Shown here piece by piece: positions 9,020 through 18,765 of a stretch of 34,711 nucleotides of DNA. Below the pieces are notes generated by a model. The model was given only the letters and a program-made list of their open reading frames with translations, did no database searches and was not told where the DNA came from. The stretch is from positions 1-34,711 of the forward strand of contig CAMUXV010000008.1 in NCBI GenBank assembly GCA_947164795.1, read 5' to 3'. The position numbers and the translations under genes are program-made. Position 1 is the stretch's first letter, and each line of letters begins with the position of its first letter. This stretch comes from an uncultured Caryophanales bacterium. GTDB lineage: Bacteria > Bacillota_I > Bacilli_A > RF39 > UBA660.

Positions 9020-10769
9020 ACATTCTTTCTAGAACATCAATACCAAGAATATTAAGAAGCATTCTATTAGTTTTAAATACTATTCCTGATAGGGATAAAT
9101 AAGACTCTCTTTTTATAGGATCTTCTTCCGTTAATATTTTAACTGAAGCATAAAAACTATTAAAAGTATTAGTAAGTTCATATAAATAATCACATATATA
9201 ATTTAATGTTCTTTCATTAAATGATTTATCTAATACTGATGGTACTTCAAGTAATTTTAGGATAATGTCTTTTTCATAAGGACTATATATTCCAGTTACT
9301 TTATTCATACTATAGTTATTTTCCTTTGCTCTATCAAGTAGTGACTTAATTCTCATTGTCGAATATAATAGATATACTCCTGTTTTACCATTCATGTCAC
9401 TAAATTTTTCTATATCAAAGATATAATCAGTACTTCTATTAGGAAGTAAATCAGCATATTTTAGTACTGCACATGTTAAAGTATTAGATATTTTTTCTTG
9501 CTCTTCTTTATCTAGATTGTTATTAATTTTCTTTTCTACTTCAGATTTAACATTGTCTATTAGATTAGATAGAGTCATTACTCCGCCATCTCTTGTTTTA
9601 AATGGTTTTCCATCTTTTCCATTCATCGTACCGAATCCCATGTGATCTAGTTTTACATTAACAGGCACTATTCCAGACTTATAGCAGACCCTAAATACTT
9701 GTTCAAAATGAAGTGACTGCCTACTATCTACTACATACCATATTTCATCTGGATTATACTCTTTCATTCTCTCCCAAATAGTAGCTATATCAGTAGTTTC
9801 ATAGGATACACTACCATTAGATTTAACTAAAATAAGAGGTGGGATTTCAACTTTGTCATCATCCTTTTTAACGTCTACGACTGATGCCCCTTCGCTCTCA
9901 CAAACTAATCCTTTATCTTTAAGATAATTAACTACATCATCGATATATTTATCAGAATCACTTTCACCATTCCATAATTCAAATGAAACATTTAATTTAT
10001 CATATAGTGACTTAATATTAGCTACGGATACTTCAACTATTTTCTTCCAAAGAGCATAATATCCTCTTTCCTTCTTCTGTAATTTATAAGTAATTATTCT
10101 TGCTTCTTCTAAATAGTTATCGTCTTCCTTAGCTTTAGTACTAGCTATAGGATATATTTCTTCCAAGTCTTTATTGGTAATAGGAATATCATCTGGATAC
10201 TCTCCATTATAATCTTCATCAAAGTATTTCCACTCTGGATGTCTATTCTTTAATTCTAGAATAATAAGTCCCATAGGTCTACCCCAGTCTCCTAGATGAA
10301 CATCTCCAATTACTTCTGCACCCAATTCTTTTGCTAATCGTTTTAGAGCCTCACCAATATTAGCGCTTCTTAAGTGTCCAACATGTAATGCTTTCGCCAC
10401 ATTAGGGCCACCATAATCAATAATTATCTTTTTCTTTTTCAGCTGTCCTTTATTAATATTAATATCATCTTTTACTTCGTTCATATATTCAGTAAGAGCT
10501 TCATCAGAAAAAGACAAATTAATAAAACCCGGACCTGCAACATTAACATTACTAAAAGTACTATCTTGTAATAGATGCTCTACTATCTCAGTTGCTATGA
10601 TATTAGGATTTTTTTTATATGCTTTAGCAAGTGACATAACTCCATTATATTGATACTCTCCTAAATCAGGTCTAGATGAAGTAACTAATGTTACATTATC
10701 AGTATCATATCCACACTCTTTAATAATACTTTTTAATTTTTCTTCTAATTTATATATAAAATTATTCAT
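9018..10769 (-). CDS. argS: Arginyl-tRNA synthetase
   Basis: HIGH-like ALHVGHLRSANIGEALKRL, DVHLGDWGRPMG, DALRY-like C-terminal domain; start at MNNFIY after AAAGGATT. Confidence 0.95.
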   Translation of the reverse strand: MNNFIYKLEEKLKSIIKECGYDTDNVTLVTSSRPDLGEYQYNGVMSLAKAYKKNPNIIATEIVEHLLQDSTFSNVNVAGPGFINLSFSDEALTEYMNEVKDDININKGQLKKKKIIIDYGGPNVAKALHVGHLRSANIGEALKRLAKELGAEVIGDVHLGDWGRPMGLIILELKNRHPEWKYFDEDYNGEYPDDIPITNKDLEEIYPIASTKAKEDDNYLEEARIITYKLQKKERGYYALWKKIVEVSVANIKSLYDKLNVSFELWNGESDSDKYIDDVVNYLKDKGLVCESEGASVVDVKKDDDKVEIPPLILVKSNGSVSYETTDIATIWERMKEYNPDEIWYVVDSRQSLHFEQVFRVCYKSGIVPVNVKLDHMGFGTMNGKDGKPFKTRDGGVMTLSNLIDNVKSEVEKKINNNLDKEEQEKISNTLTCAVLKYADLLPNRSTDYIFDIEKFSDMNGKTGVYLLYSTMRIKSLLDRAKENNYSMNKVTGIYSPYEKDIILKLLEVPSVLDKSFNERTLNYICDYLYELTNTFNSFYASVKILTEEDPIKRESYLSLSGIVFKTNRMLLNILGIDVLERM

Positions 10770-10815
10770 AATAATCCTTTCTAAAAACAAAAAACAGGAT
10801 TTCTCCCGTTATTTA

Positions 10816-11064
10816 CTATTCTTCAGTCTTTTTTGCTTTTGTAGTTTTTGCTTTTTTAGGAGCTTTCTTTTCTTCTACTTTGTTAGTTTCTACTTTTTTA
10901 GAAGTATCTACACCTTTATAAAAACCACATTTAGGACAAGCTCTATGAGGTCTAATCTTAGCACCACAATTTGTACATTCTACTAATCCATTAGCGGTAA
11001 TTTTATAATGAGTTCTTCTCATATCTCTTCTAGTCTTACTAACTTTTCTAAATGGAACTGCCAT
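10816..11064 (-). CDS. rpmF: 50S ribosomal protein L32 with Lys/Glu-rich C-terminal tail
   Basis: MAVPFRKVSKTRRDMRRTHYKI...CTNCG...CPKCGFYKG zinc ribbon. Confidence 0.95.
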   Translation of the reverse strand: MAVPFRKVSKTRRDMRRTHYKITANGLVECTNCGAKIRPHRACPKCGFYKGVDTSKKVETNKVEEKKAPKKAKTTKAKKTEE

Positions 11065-11080
11065 CTATCTCACTCCTTCC

Positions 11081-11536
11081 TTATAGTAAATCTTTAAATG
11101 GATTATTATCATTATTAGCATTTACTTCATCTTCACTAATAAGTCTCCATCCATTTCCCTCTAATTTAATATCTTTGTTTTTATCATTAACAGCATATAG
11201 AGGAATCTCCACAAGAATATTTTGCCATAAATCTTCAGTAATATCAAGTGTTTTTTGAAAATTTACCCTTGTTTCATCTATTTTTTCTTCAATTTCACTT
11301 GTAAAATCATATGTATAATCCTCTAAAGTAATATTATCTGGTATTATCATTGTACCTTTTATTGTACCAGTAAGTTCATAAGTATCATCTACTAATTTAG
11401 ATAAACTACCAGTAAAATGTACATTACTTAGTCTCCTAATATCACTATTTTCTACTAATTCTAAAGGAATATTTATGTCGTTGTCGATATTTACTTTCTT
11501 ACCTTTAATAACAAGTTCAAGTAATTCTATAACCAT
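11081..11536 (-). CDS. DUF177/YceD-family protein
   Basis: Position directly upstream of rpmF and size/sequence typical of YceD. Confidence 0.75.
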   Translation of the reverse strand: MVIELLELVIKGKKVNIDNDINIPLELVENSDIRRLSNVHFTGSLSKLVDDTYELTGTIKGTMIIPDNITLEDYTYDFTSEIEEKIDETRVNFQKTLDITEDLWQNILVEIPLYAVNDKNKDIKLEGNGWRLISEDEVNANNDNNPFKDLL

Positions 11537-11637
11537 ATAATTTCACCTGCCATATAATTATATAATAATTTTAATAAAATATCAACTATTTTTTTCTAAT
11601 TAAAATATTATGTATCTTGCATGCATCTAACATTATA

Positions 11638-11670
11638 AAAAGATAATAGTATTAGTTACTATTATCTTTT
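11638..11670 (-). terminator. Hairpin terminator of ftsK
   Basis: AAAAGATAATAGTA-TTAGT-TACTATTATCTTTT perfect inverted repeat overlapping the stop. Confidence 0.65.
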
Positions 11671-13817
11671 CTAGCTATTACTTCTCTAGGTTTGGAACCA
11701 TTTTGTGGTCCTATAATACCTCTTTCTTCTAATAGATCTACTATTCTAGCAGCTCTATTATATCCTATACGATATTTTCTTTGAATTAAAGATGCACTTA
11801 TCTTACCAAATTCCATAGCAAAATCAACGATATCATTGTATAATGGGTCATCATATTCTTCCTTAGATTGATATCCATCATCATATGCTCCTGCATCGGA
11901 AGATGCTTCTCCCCTTTCTTCAGTAAGAGAATGATCGTAATTAGCTTTTTGTTGTGATATAGTGAAGTCTACTATTTTCTGTAGTTCTTCATCGCTTACA
12001 TAAGCTCCTTGTATTCTTATAGGAATATTTTCTCCCATTGGTTTAAATAACATATCACCTTTACCAAGTAGTTTTTCTGCTCCTCCTTGGTCTAAGATAG
12101 TTCTTGAATCTATTTGCGATGATACTGCAAATGATATACGTGATGGTATATTTGCTTTAACAACACCGGTAATTACATCAGTAGATGGTCTTTGTGTTGC
12201 TACGATTAAGTGAATACCTGCTGCTCTTGCCATCTGAGTTATTCTCATAATAGAGTCTTCAACATCTTTAGCAGCTACTAACATTAAGTCTGCTAACTCA
12301 TCAATGATAAATACGATATATGGTAGTTTTACATAATCAGGATGTGTTTCACAGAATTTATTATAAGTACCAATATTCTTACACTTAGTATCTTCAAATA
12401 CTTGGTATCTTCTTTCCATTTCTACTACTATATTCTTAAGAGCAATAGATGCTTTCTTAGGATCAGTTACTACTGGAGTAAGTAAGTGTGGTACTCCATT
12501 ATACATAGAAAGTTCTACTTTTTTAGGGTCTACCATGACTAGTTTTACTTCATCTGGTTTGCTTCTCATTAGTATTGAAGCAATTATACAGTTAATACAT
12601 ACTGATTTACCACTACCAGTAGCACCGGCGATTAACATATGGGGAGTAGCATTGATTTCAGCCCATTTAACAGTACCCATTATATCTTTGCCTAATCCTA
12701 CTGCTAATACACTCTTTTCATCAGGTTGAGGTAATTTAGATAATACCTCTCTAAATGATACAGGGCTATTTACTTTATTAGGTAGTTCTATTCCAATAGT
12801 ACTTTTACCAGGAATAGGTGCTTGAATTCTAACATCTTTAGCAGCCAAATTAAGAGCTATTTCTTTTTGTATTGATAATAATTTATTTACCTTAGTACCC
12901 GCTTGCAACTCTAATTCATACTGAGTAACAGAGGGTCCTATATGACATTCTTTTATCTTACCAGGTATATCAAAGTCTGCTAGTACTTTTTCTAATGTTG
13001 TAATATTTTGTTTAACTGCTTCAACATTATCTTTATCATTATTACCTTTAGATAGTTTTAATAATGTTAAAGGTGGTAATTTATAATTAACATTAATTAC
13101 TGGTTTTTCTTCTTCTTTATTATTTACTACTGGAGTTTCTATAGTCTTAATAGGAACATCCTCTTCTTCTTTTTCACTAATATGATCAATATCTTTAGTA
13201 GAAGATACAATTATTCTCTTATCTTCTTCCTCTTCTTTCTTCTCTTTATGAACACGCTCTATCTTAGGCATTTTTATCTTCTTAATTAAATCCATAACGC
13301 TAGTATTAAGAAGTAATATTAATCCTATTAAAGCTAACGTAACAACTACTATTATAGTGCCATCTTTAAATAAACTAAAGAAAGCATAAGTAAATAGAGC
13401 TCCGATCATACCCCCACCACTATTACTAATAGCTTCAGTGCTCTTACAAGCCACTAGTAAATTATTATAAGTTTCAGTAATGATTTTTATTCCATCATTT
13501 TGATTTAACTCAATGTATCTTAAATGAAGAAATACTAATAAAGCTATTATTATTACATATAAACCTATCCATCTTAACCCTAAGAAGTTCGGTGTCTTTC
13601 TTTTTACTATTATGTATGCTCCCATAAATAGAACCGCTCCTAGCAAAACGCCATAGATATTACCTACTAAAAATACGGAGAATGCTCTAATAAAATTTCC
13701 AGCAGGTCCATATCCTCCTATTCCTATAATAGAAGCAAGTATCATTATTATTCCTACTACTTCGTTCGTATATTCAAATTTTTTCTTTTCTTCTTTTTTG
13801 GTCTTTTTCTTAGCCAT
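11652..13817 (-). CDS. ftsK: DNA translocase FtsK/SpoIIIE
   Basis: N-terminal TM helices, Walker A GATGSGKSVCIN, Walker B IVFIIDELADLM, C-terminal gamma winged helix (SLIQRKYRIGYNRAARIVDLLEERGIIG). Confidence 0.95.
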   Translation of the reverse strand: MAKKKTKKEEKKKFEYTNEVVGIIMILASIIGIGGYGPAGNFIRAFSVFLVGNIYGVLLGAVLFMGAYIIVKRKTPNFLGLRWIGLYVIIIALLVFLHLRYIELNQNDGIKIITETYNNLLVACKSTEAISNSGGGMIGALFTYAFFSLFKDGTIIVVVTLALIGLILLLNTSVMDLIKKIKMPKIERVHKEKKEEEEDKRIIVSSTKDIDHISEKEEEDVPIKTIETPVVNNKEEEKPVINVNYKLPPLTLLKLSKGNNDKDNVEAVKQNITTLEKVLADFDIPGKIKECHIGPSVTQYELELQAGTKVNKLLSIQKEIALNLAAKDVRIQAPIPGKSTIGIELPNKVNSPVSFREVLSKLPQPDEKSVLAVGLGKDIMGTVKWAEINATPHMLIAGATGSGKSVCINCIIASILMRSKPDEVKLVMVDPKKVELSMYNGVPHLLTPVVTDPKKASIALKNIVVEMERRYQVFEDTKCKNIGTYNKFCETHPDYVKLPYIVFIIDELADLMLVAAKDVEDSIMRITQMARAAGIHLIVATQRPSTDVITGVVKANIPSRISFAVSSQIDSRTILDQGGAEKLLGKGDMLFKPMGENIPIRIQGAYVSDEELQKIVDFTISQQKANYDHSLTEERGEASSDAGAYDDGYQSKEEYDDPLYNDIVDFAMEFGKISASLIQRKYRIGYNRAARIVDLLEERGIIGPQNGSKPREVIARKDNSN

Positions 13818-13909
13818 ATTATCAATCCTTCTATTCGTATTTAATTATAACAAAAGAAATTTAAGTTGTAAAGAAAGCACTCGAAATTTGTCATTTATTT
13901 AACATAAAA

Positions 13910-13935
13910 ACGACTTATCACTTAAGATAAATCGT
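13910..13935 (-). terminator. Rho-independent terminator after the receiver protein gene
   Basis: ACGATTTATC-TTAAGT-GATAAGTCGT then TTTTT on the minus strand. Confidence 0.7.
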
Positions 13936-13937
13936 AA

Positions 13938-14369
13938 TTATTTTTTTGATAATACTTTTTTCTTTTTATTTATATTACTAAATATTTGTTTAAATTCATT
14001 TACATATGTTTCTAATGATAAACTACTATCATATTTTATATAATAATCATAATTACATAAATCTATTTCTTCTGAAGAACATACACATATTGGTACATCT
14101 TTAGATATTGTTCTTCTAATATAATTTATAATATCATATGCACAAGGCTGTAATTGACTACTATCATCAAATAAAGGCATATAATTATCACAAATAATTA
14201 AGTCGAAATAATCATTTTTTTGATAACAATCTCTTATTATACGAAGAGCACTATTTCTTGATTTAGCTCTTATTATTTCTGAATTGTCTAATATTCTATT
14301 TAAAATTTCTATTAGTTTATTATATTTATATTCTTCATCCTCAATAATTATTATTTTTAAATTTGTCAC
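13938..14369 (-). CDS. Stand-alone receiver-domain (response-regulator-like) protein
   Basis: IIIIEDEEYKYNKL...DLIICDNYMP...ICVCSS...YYIKYDSS; no output domain; GTG start after AAAGGAGAACTATT. Confidence 0.75.
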   Translation of the reverse strand: MTNLKIIIIEDEEYKYNKLIEILNRILDNSEIIRAKSRNSALRIIRDCYQKNDYFDLIICDNYMPLFDDSSQLQPCAYDIINYIRRTISKDVPICVCSSEEIDLCNYDYYIKYDSSLSLETYVNEFKQIFSNINKKKKVLSKK

Positions 14370-14394
14370 AATAGTTCTCCTTTAATTGATATTT

Positions 14395-14423
14395 ATTATA
14401 CACTAAGTATGATGAAAAGGCAA
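14395..14423 (-). promoter_or_regulatory. Sigma-A-like promoter of the receiver protein gene
   Basis: Minus strand TTGCCT - 17 nt - TATAAT. Confidence 0.65.
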
Positions 14424-14464
14424 TTATTATTTTCATGAAATTTATTATTATCTAGTGTATTATC

Positions 14465-14542
14465 TTACTAGAAGAATCTTCTAGTAAAGGGTTATGGAGA
14501 AGTAACTTGTTACTTCGAGCAAGCGAAGCGTTAAATAAAAAA
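14465..14542. repeat. Intergenic two-hairpin element, copy 1
   Basis: TTACTAGAAGA-A-TCTTCTAGTAA hairpin, TATGGA, GAAGTAAC-TT-GTTACTTC hairpin, then GAGCAAGCGAAGCGTTAAATAAAAAAA; related copy at 31877-31949. Confidence 0.65.
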
Positions 14543-14562
14543 ATGTAAGAATAATCTTACAT
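14543..14562 (-). terminator. Terminator of the 14557-14778 ORF
   Basis: ATGTAAGA-TTAT-TCTTACAT followed by TTTTTTT on the minus strand. Confidence 0.75.
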
Positions 14563-14778
14563 TAAACTTATTGGTTTAGATTCAGTTTTTTCTTTTTCAG
14601 CTTCTGCATAATCTTTGCAAATACCTGCAATGTTTTTAAATTCATTAAGAAGCCATTTTGCAGCTTCGTTAGATATTTCTTTTCTTTCTATCATTGTAGC
14701 AATATCATTAGTTAAGCTACTCATTTTTCCCTCAATTAAAGAAAAACCATACTCCGAATTCAATTCTATATTTGCCAT
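14557..14778 (-). CDS. Small hypothetical protein
   Basis: 73-aa ORF with RBS and its own terminator. Confidence 0.6.
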   Translation of the reverse strand: MANIELNSEYGFSLIEGKMSSLTNDIATMIERKEISNEAAKWLLNEFKNIAGICKDYAEAEKEKTESKPISLM

Positions 14779-14834
14779 ATTTTTTCTTCCTTTCTTATGT
14801 TTTTATATATAAATGTAATTATTCATAATATATA

Positions 14835-14879
14835 TGGCGTCCCCGATTGGAATCGAACCAACGACCTACTGCTTAGGAG
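14835..14879 (-). pseudogene. 3' half of split tRNA-Arg(CCT), including encoded CCA
   Basis: Minus strand CTCCTAAGCAGTAGGTCGTTGGTTCGATTCCAATCGGGGACGCCA; pairs in anticodon and acceptor stems with the 5' half at 18812-18851. Confidence 0.9.
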
Positions 14880-14998
14880 AAAATCAGTTTAAATTTCAAA
14901 TACTGTTTGTTTTTTTCAAAACCCTTGTAATTATTGCGAAATCTAAACGAATTTTCAATTTTTATTTTTAAAATTAATTTGAATTTTTTAATTATTTT

Positions 14999-15044
14999 AA
15001 ATAGTATTTGTTAAAGTTCGCGACAATTTCGCGACATACTATTT
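14999..15044. promoter_or_regulatory. Candidate integrase arm-site/regulatory region
   Basis: AAATAGTAT...ATACTATTT inverted repeat enclosing two TTCGCGACA direct repeats (15017-15025, 15028-15036; 11-bp period), between the core and int. Confidence 0.5.
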
Positions 15045-15106
15045 AAAAATCCTATCCTAGCATTTGAAACACCACTTCATGTAATTATATTATAACAAAA
15101 TATTTT

Positions 15107-16243
15107 TTATAATTCTATATTCTCATCAAAAATATAGCAAACATTTTTACTTTCAGTACAATGTAAATACTTAAGTGTAGTAAATATTTGTGAATGTCCC
15201 ATTAATTTAGATACCATGGGTATATTTAAATATTTATTATCATTTATTTGCATACTGCAATAACTATGTCTCAAGCCATGTAATGTCACTCTTTTTAAAT
15301 TATATTTACTTATAAATTTATTCCATCTGTATATTAGAAAATCAAAGCCAATTCTTTTACCATTATTATTAACAAATAATATTTCACTATTAATCTTAAT
15401 AGTAAATCTGTATTTTAAATATTCATTTAATATTTCTGCCATAGTATTTGGTATTGGAATGATTCTATAACTTGCATTTGTTTTTGGTGATACTTCAATA
15501 TATTTATGATTAAATTTATCATAATTTAAATTTCTATTTATGATAATAGTTTTATCTATTAGATTTATATCATCTATATGAAGTCCTAATAATTCACATT
15601 TTCTAATTCCAGTAGTTATCAATAGTGAAAACATAGTTTGATCAATTATATTTTCTTTTCTTAATAAATTTAGAGTTTGTAATAATTCATTTTTTGAATA
15701 AATTATTGTCTCTCTATGTTTTACATTTTTAATTCTAATATGGATAATTGGATTCTCACTTACAAATTCCCACTCTGTTGCTTTATTAAACATATTTCTC
15801 ATAATTTTATAAACCCTATAAACTGTTTTATCTGAAACCTTACCAGTTTGATTAAAATTATCTTTATCTCTTAAAGATGCAAAGAACTTTTGTAATTGTA
15901 ATGGTGTGATTTGATTAATTTTATACTCTCCTATTTCTGGCAAAATATATTTATCCAATGTATGTTTCATTGAATATGTTGTAGTCGTTTTTAATTCTTT
16001 CATACAATAAATTGAAATCCATATATTTACAAATTCATTAACAGTAGCATTATTTCTTATCTTTTTATTATTGACTAATACTTTCTCAGACATTTTAATT
16101 TTTCTTACATGTTTTGCCTCCTGTAATGTATTATACATTCTAGAAAAATAATAATCTCCACTTCTAATAAACAATCTATATTTATTATTGTAAGTTTTAT
16201 AAATATATTTATCAACTAATACAGGATACTTATCCTTATTCAT
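15107..16243 (-). CDS. int: Tyrosine recombinase/phage-type integrase
   Basis: TTGIRKCELLGL, LHGLRHSYCSM, MGHSQIFTTLKYLH (R..HxxR..H..Y); start at MNKDKYP after GGAGG. Confidence 0.95.
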   Translation of the reverse strand: MNKDKYPVLVDKYIYKTYNNKYRLFIRSGDYYFSRMYNTLQEAKHVRKIKMSEKVLVNNKKIRNNATVNEFVNIWISIYCMKELKTTTTYSMKHTLDKYILPEIGEYKINQITPLQLQKFFASLRDKDNFNQTGKVSDKTVYRVYKIMRNMFNKATEWEFVSENPIIHIRIKNVKHRETIIYSKNELLQTLNLLRKENIIDQTMFSLLITTGIRKCELLGLHIDDINLIDKTIIINRNLNYDKFNHKYIEVSPKTNASYRIIPIPNTMAEILNEYLKYRFTIKINSEILFVNNNGKRIGFDFLIYRWNKFISKYNLKRVTLHGLRHSYCSMQINDNKYLNIPMVSKLMGHSQIFTTLKYLHCTESKNVCYIFDENIEL

Positions 16244-16318
16244 AATTATAACCTCCAAATTTAAGATAATTGTCATATATTATAAAGGTTATAAAAAATA
16301 ATAGAGCTATTTATAGCC

Positions 16319-16723
16319 CTATTTACACAGATCAATTTTAATTTCTTCGATTATATGACCTATATTCCCTTCACCAGCATATTTATTCATATCAAAAAAA
16401 TTATCATCTATAGGTACCCATTCAAGTTTATTAACTTCTTCAATTAACTTTACCCCTTTATTCAGTTTTCCATAGTATACTTCAAGTTCTTTGTTCCATT
16501 TTACATATGTCAAATTCATAAAATATATTAACTCTATATCTTCTTTTTTTATATTCGTTTCTTCTTCTAATTCTCTATATGCTTCATTTAATCCATCGTT
16601 TTCTTTTTCAATTTTACCACCAACAAGATTATACATTCCCATGTATGGTTCCTTAGTTCTTTTGCACATTAACGTTTTTTCAAGATTCTTATCAAAAACT
16701 ACAATAACATTCATCTTTTTCAT
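16319..16723 (-). CDS. NUDIX hydrolase
   Basis: GGKIEKENDGLNEAYRELEEETNI NUDIX box; ATG at 16723 after GGAGG. Confidence 0.9.
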   Translation of the reverse strand: MKKMNVIVVFDKNLEKTLMCKRTKEPYMGMYNLVGGKIEKENDGLNEAYRELEEETNIKKEDIELIYFMNLTYVKWNKELEVYYGKLNKGVKLIEEVNKLEWVPIDDNFFDMNKYAGEGNIGHIIEEIKIDLCK

Positions 16724-16787
16724 TACATTACCTCCACTATTATATGAAAAAATAACTTTGATTTTGATATTCCACAACAAATCAGAG

Positions 16788-17507
16788 TTATTTGTTTTCA
16801 ATCCTATTAATGATATATTTAATAAATTGTTCAAATAGCATATTTTGCTCTTCTTTATCTGTAATAAATTCAGGATGCCATTGAACGCCTATATTAAAAT
16901 TATCCCCTTCATATTCTAAAAGTTCAATTATTCCATCTTCAGCATTACCTTTTACTTTATACTTGCCAGGGTTATCTATTTTACATTTATGAATACTATT
17001 AACTATGAACTTGTCTTTTTTTATTTGATTGTATAATTTTGAATCTTTATCAATAGATACATTATGCATATTCATATTTTCTAAACTAAAATGTTTCTCT
17101 TTTAGGTATTCATAATTTTCTAGAGAGATACTTCCTCCTGTTGATAATGCCATATTAATACATCCACAACATATTCCTAGTATAGGCTTATTAGTTTTTA
17201 TGCAATATTTAGCAATTTCTTGTTCATAATTACAAATTACAATTCCACCCTCAAGAATGATTCCATCACATAAATCAATAGTATTATATAAATCATTTAA
17301 ACTTTCTTTGTTTAAATCATAGTTTTGATATGAAAATGGTTTTCCTTCATTTATATCTGTAATTTTACTTTGCGGTATTATGCCAATTGCTAAAGCTCCA
17401 TTTTTATTTAAGGCATCTTTAACTTCATTACTAATGCAAATTTTATTCCATATAATATCATCACATTGTGGTTTCCCAACTATACCTATAATTGGCTTTC
17501 TTTTCAT
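16788..17507 (-). CDS. Class-I glutamine amidotransferase/peptidase C26 family protein (PuuD-like)
   Basis: DGIILEGG, nucleophile elbow PILGICCGCINM, GVQWHPEF. Confidence 0.88.
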   Translation of the reverse strand: MKRKPIIGIVGKPQCDDIIWNKICISNEVKDALNKNGALAIGIIPQSKITDINEGKPFSYQNYDLNKESLNDLYNTIDLCDGIILEGGIVICNYEQEIAKYCIKTNKPILGICCGCINMALSTGGSISLENYEYLKEKHFSLENMNMHNVSIDKDSKLYNQIKKDKFIVNSIHKCKIDNPGKYKVKGNAEDGIIELLEYEGDNFNIGVQWHPEFITDKEEQNMLFEQFIKYIINRIENK

Positions 17508-17509
17508 TA

Positions 17510-18121
17510 TTAATTCTCCTTTTTATCCTCTTTTTTAACTTTTCGTAATACTAAATTTCCTGTTTTATGTTGCACTCTTAAATTTAAGACACCTTCTCCA
17601 TCTAAAGCAGTAAAACCATCATATATTTGTGCTGCTATATTTTGTTCATCTATAATTATGTTATTAAGATTGCGACAGGCAACCCAATTGTTTCTTTGCT
17701 CAACATCGTGATAATTAGTACCTATCAACTTAAATCCCGTTTTATCAAATAAATGAACAACAGCATTATTGTCTAATCTGGTTTGAACAAATATCAAATC
17801 TACATTTACTTGTTTTAATAACTCACATAAATTAGTTAACGCTTGTGTAGCTATTCCTTTTCCTTTATTTTCTTCAAAAATATAAATACCATTAATTTTA
17901 ACAATATTCTTTGAATTAAAATGTATCATTATGTAACCTAATAGTTGACTGCTTTGATTATCTAGTACCTTTAATATTTGTTTCTCACCACTATGAAATT
18001 GATGCATATTTTTTGCAATCCATGTAGAATAATATGGATATTCTTCAATAAATATTGAAGTTAATGATTCAATACCTGCTTTTAACTCATCATCTGTTTC
18101 AATTCTATTAACTTTTATCAT
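17510..18121 (-). CDS. GNAT-family N-acetyltransferase with C-terminal extension
   Basis: IYIFEENKGKGIATQALTNL acetyl-CoA-binding motif and RLDNNAVVHLFDKTGFKLIG. Confidence 0.85.
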   Translation of the reverse strand: MIKVNRIETDDELKAGIESLTSIFIEEYPYYSTWIAKNMHQFHSGEKQILKVLDNQSSQLLGYIMIHFNSKNIVKINGIYIFEENKGKGIATQALTNLCELLKQVNVDLIFVQTRLDNNAVVHLFDKTGFKLIGTNYHDVEQRNNWVACRNLNNIIIDEQNIAAQIYDGFTALDGEGVLNLRVQHKTGNLVLRKVKKEDKKEN

Positions 18122-18190
18122 AACTAAATCCCCCTTAAATTGGCAACTATGTTATCATAATGTTAATAAAATGTCAAATATTACCATTTT

Positions 18191-18610
18191 TTAACGTATT
18201 TTTATTTTATCTTCATCCTCATAATTCCAAATGTTTAATTTACCTTTTGCTTCAATTGGGCTAATTCGTACAATATCTTCAAAAATCCAAGCATATCTAC
18301 CTAATTCATATAATCCTAAATTATATTCTTGATTATTATTTTTTATTTTTTTTAAAAACTCCTCATCCATATATACACAATCAACTAAATTACCCTTGCA
18401 TATTATGTTTCCATAATTCATATCCATATCTTTAATTAAGCCTAAAACATATGGATTTTTCAAATATTCTTTTGCAAGAGACTTTCCACTAGCATGAATA
18501 TAAAGTTCTCCCCTATAATTAGTTTTCCAACTTCTAGTTTCAATTAGTTTTGAACCATTCATTATTAATGTAGCAAATGGCTCCTTAATACTTATAACTT
18601 TCATTTTCAT
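18191..18610 (-). CDS. ASCH-domain protein
   Basis: ISIKEPFATLIMNGSKLIETRSWKTNYRGELYIHAS is the classic ASCH N-terminal signature; YAWIFEDIVRI. Confidence 0.85.
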   Translation of the reverse strand: MKMKVISIKEPFATLIMNGSKLIETRSWKTNYRGELYIHASGKSLAKEYLKNPYVLGLIKDMDMNYGNIICKGNLVDCVYMDEEFLKKIKNNNQEYNLGLYELGRYAWIFEDIVRISPIEAKGKLNIWNYEDEDKIKIR

Positions 18611-18642
18611 TTCCTCTTACTTCTATATGCTTTATATAAAAA

Positions 18643-18719
18643 TGGCGTCCCCGAGAGGACTTGAACCTCCAATCTGTCGCTTAGGAGGCGACTGCATTCT
18701 CCTATTATGCTACGGGGAC
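18643..18719 (-). tRNA. tRNA-Arg(CCT), complete, carried inside the islet
   Basis: GTCCCCGTAGCATAATAGGAGAATGCAGTCGCCTCCTAAGCGACAGATTGGAGGTTCAAGTCCTCTCGGGGACGCCA folds into four arms; anticodon CCT; encoded CCA. Confidence 0.95.
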
Positions 18720-18765
18720 GTATAATCCCATAACTCATCCTTGATAGTTGCATTCCTATTTTTTT

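Noticed and set aside
15017-15036. CRISPR array
   Set aside because: Only two 9-bp direct repeats with 2-bp spacing; better explained as integrase arm sites
16491-16838. 115-aa plus-strand ORF in the islet
   Set aside because: Antisense to the NUDIX gene; no RBS or motif
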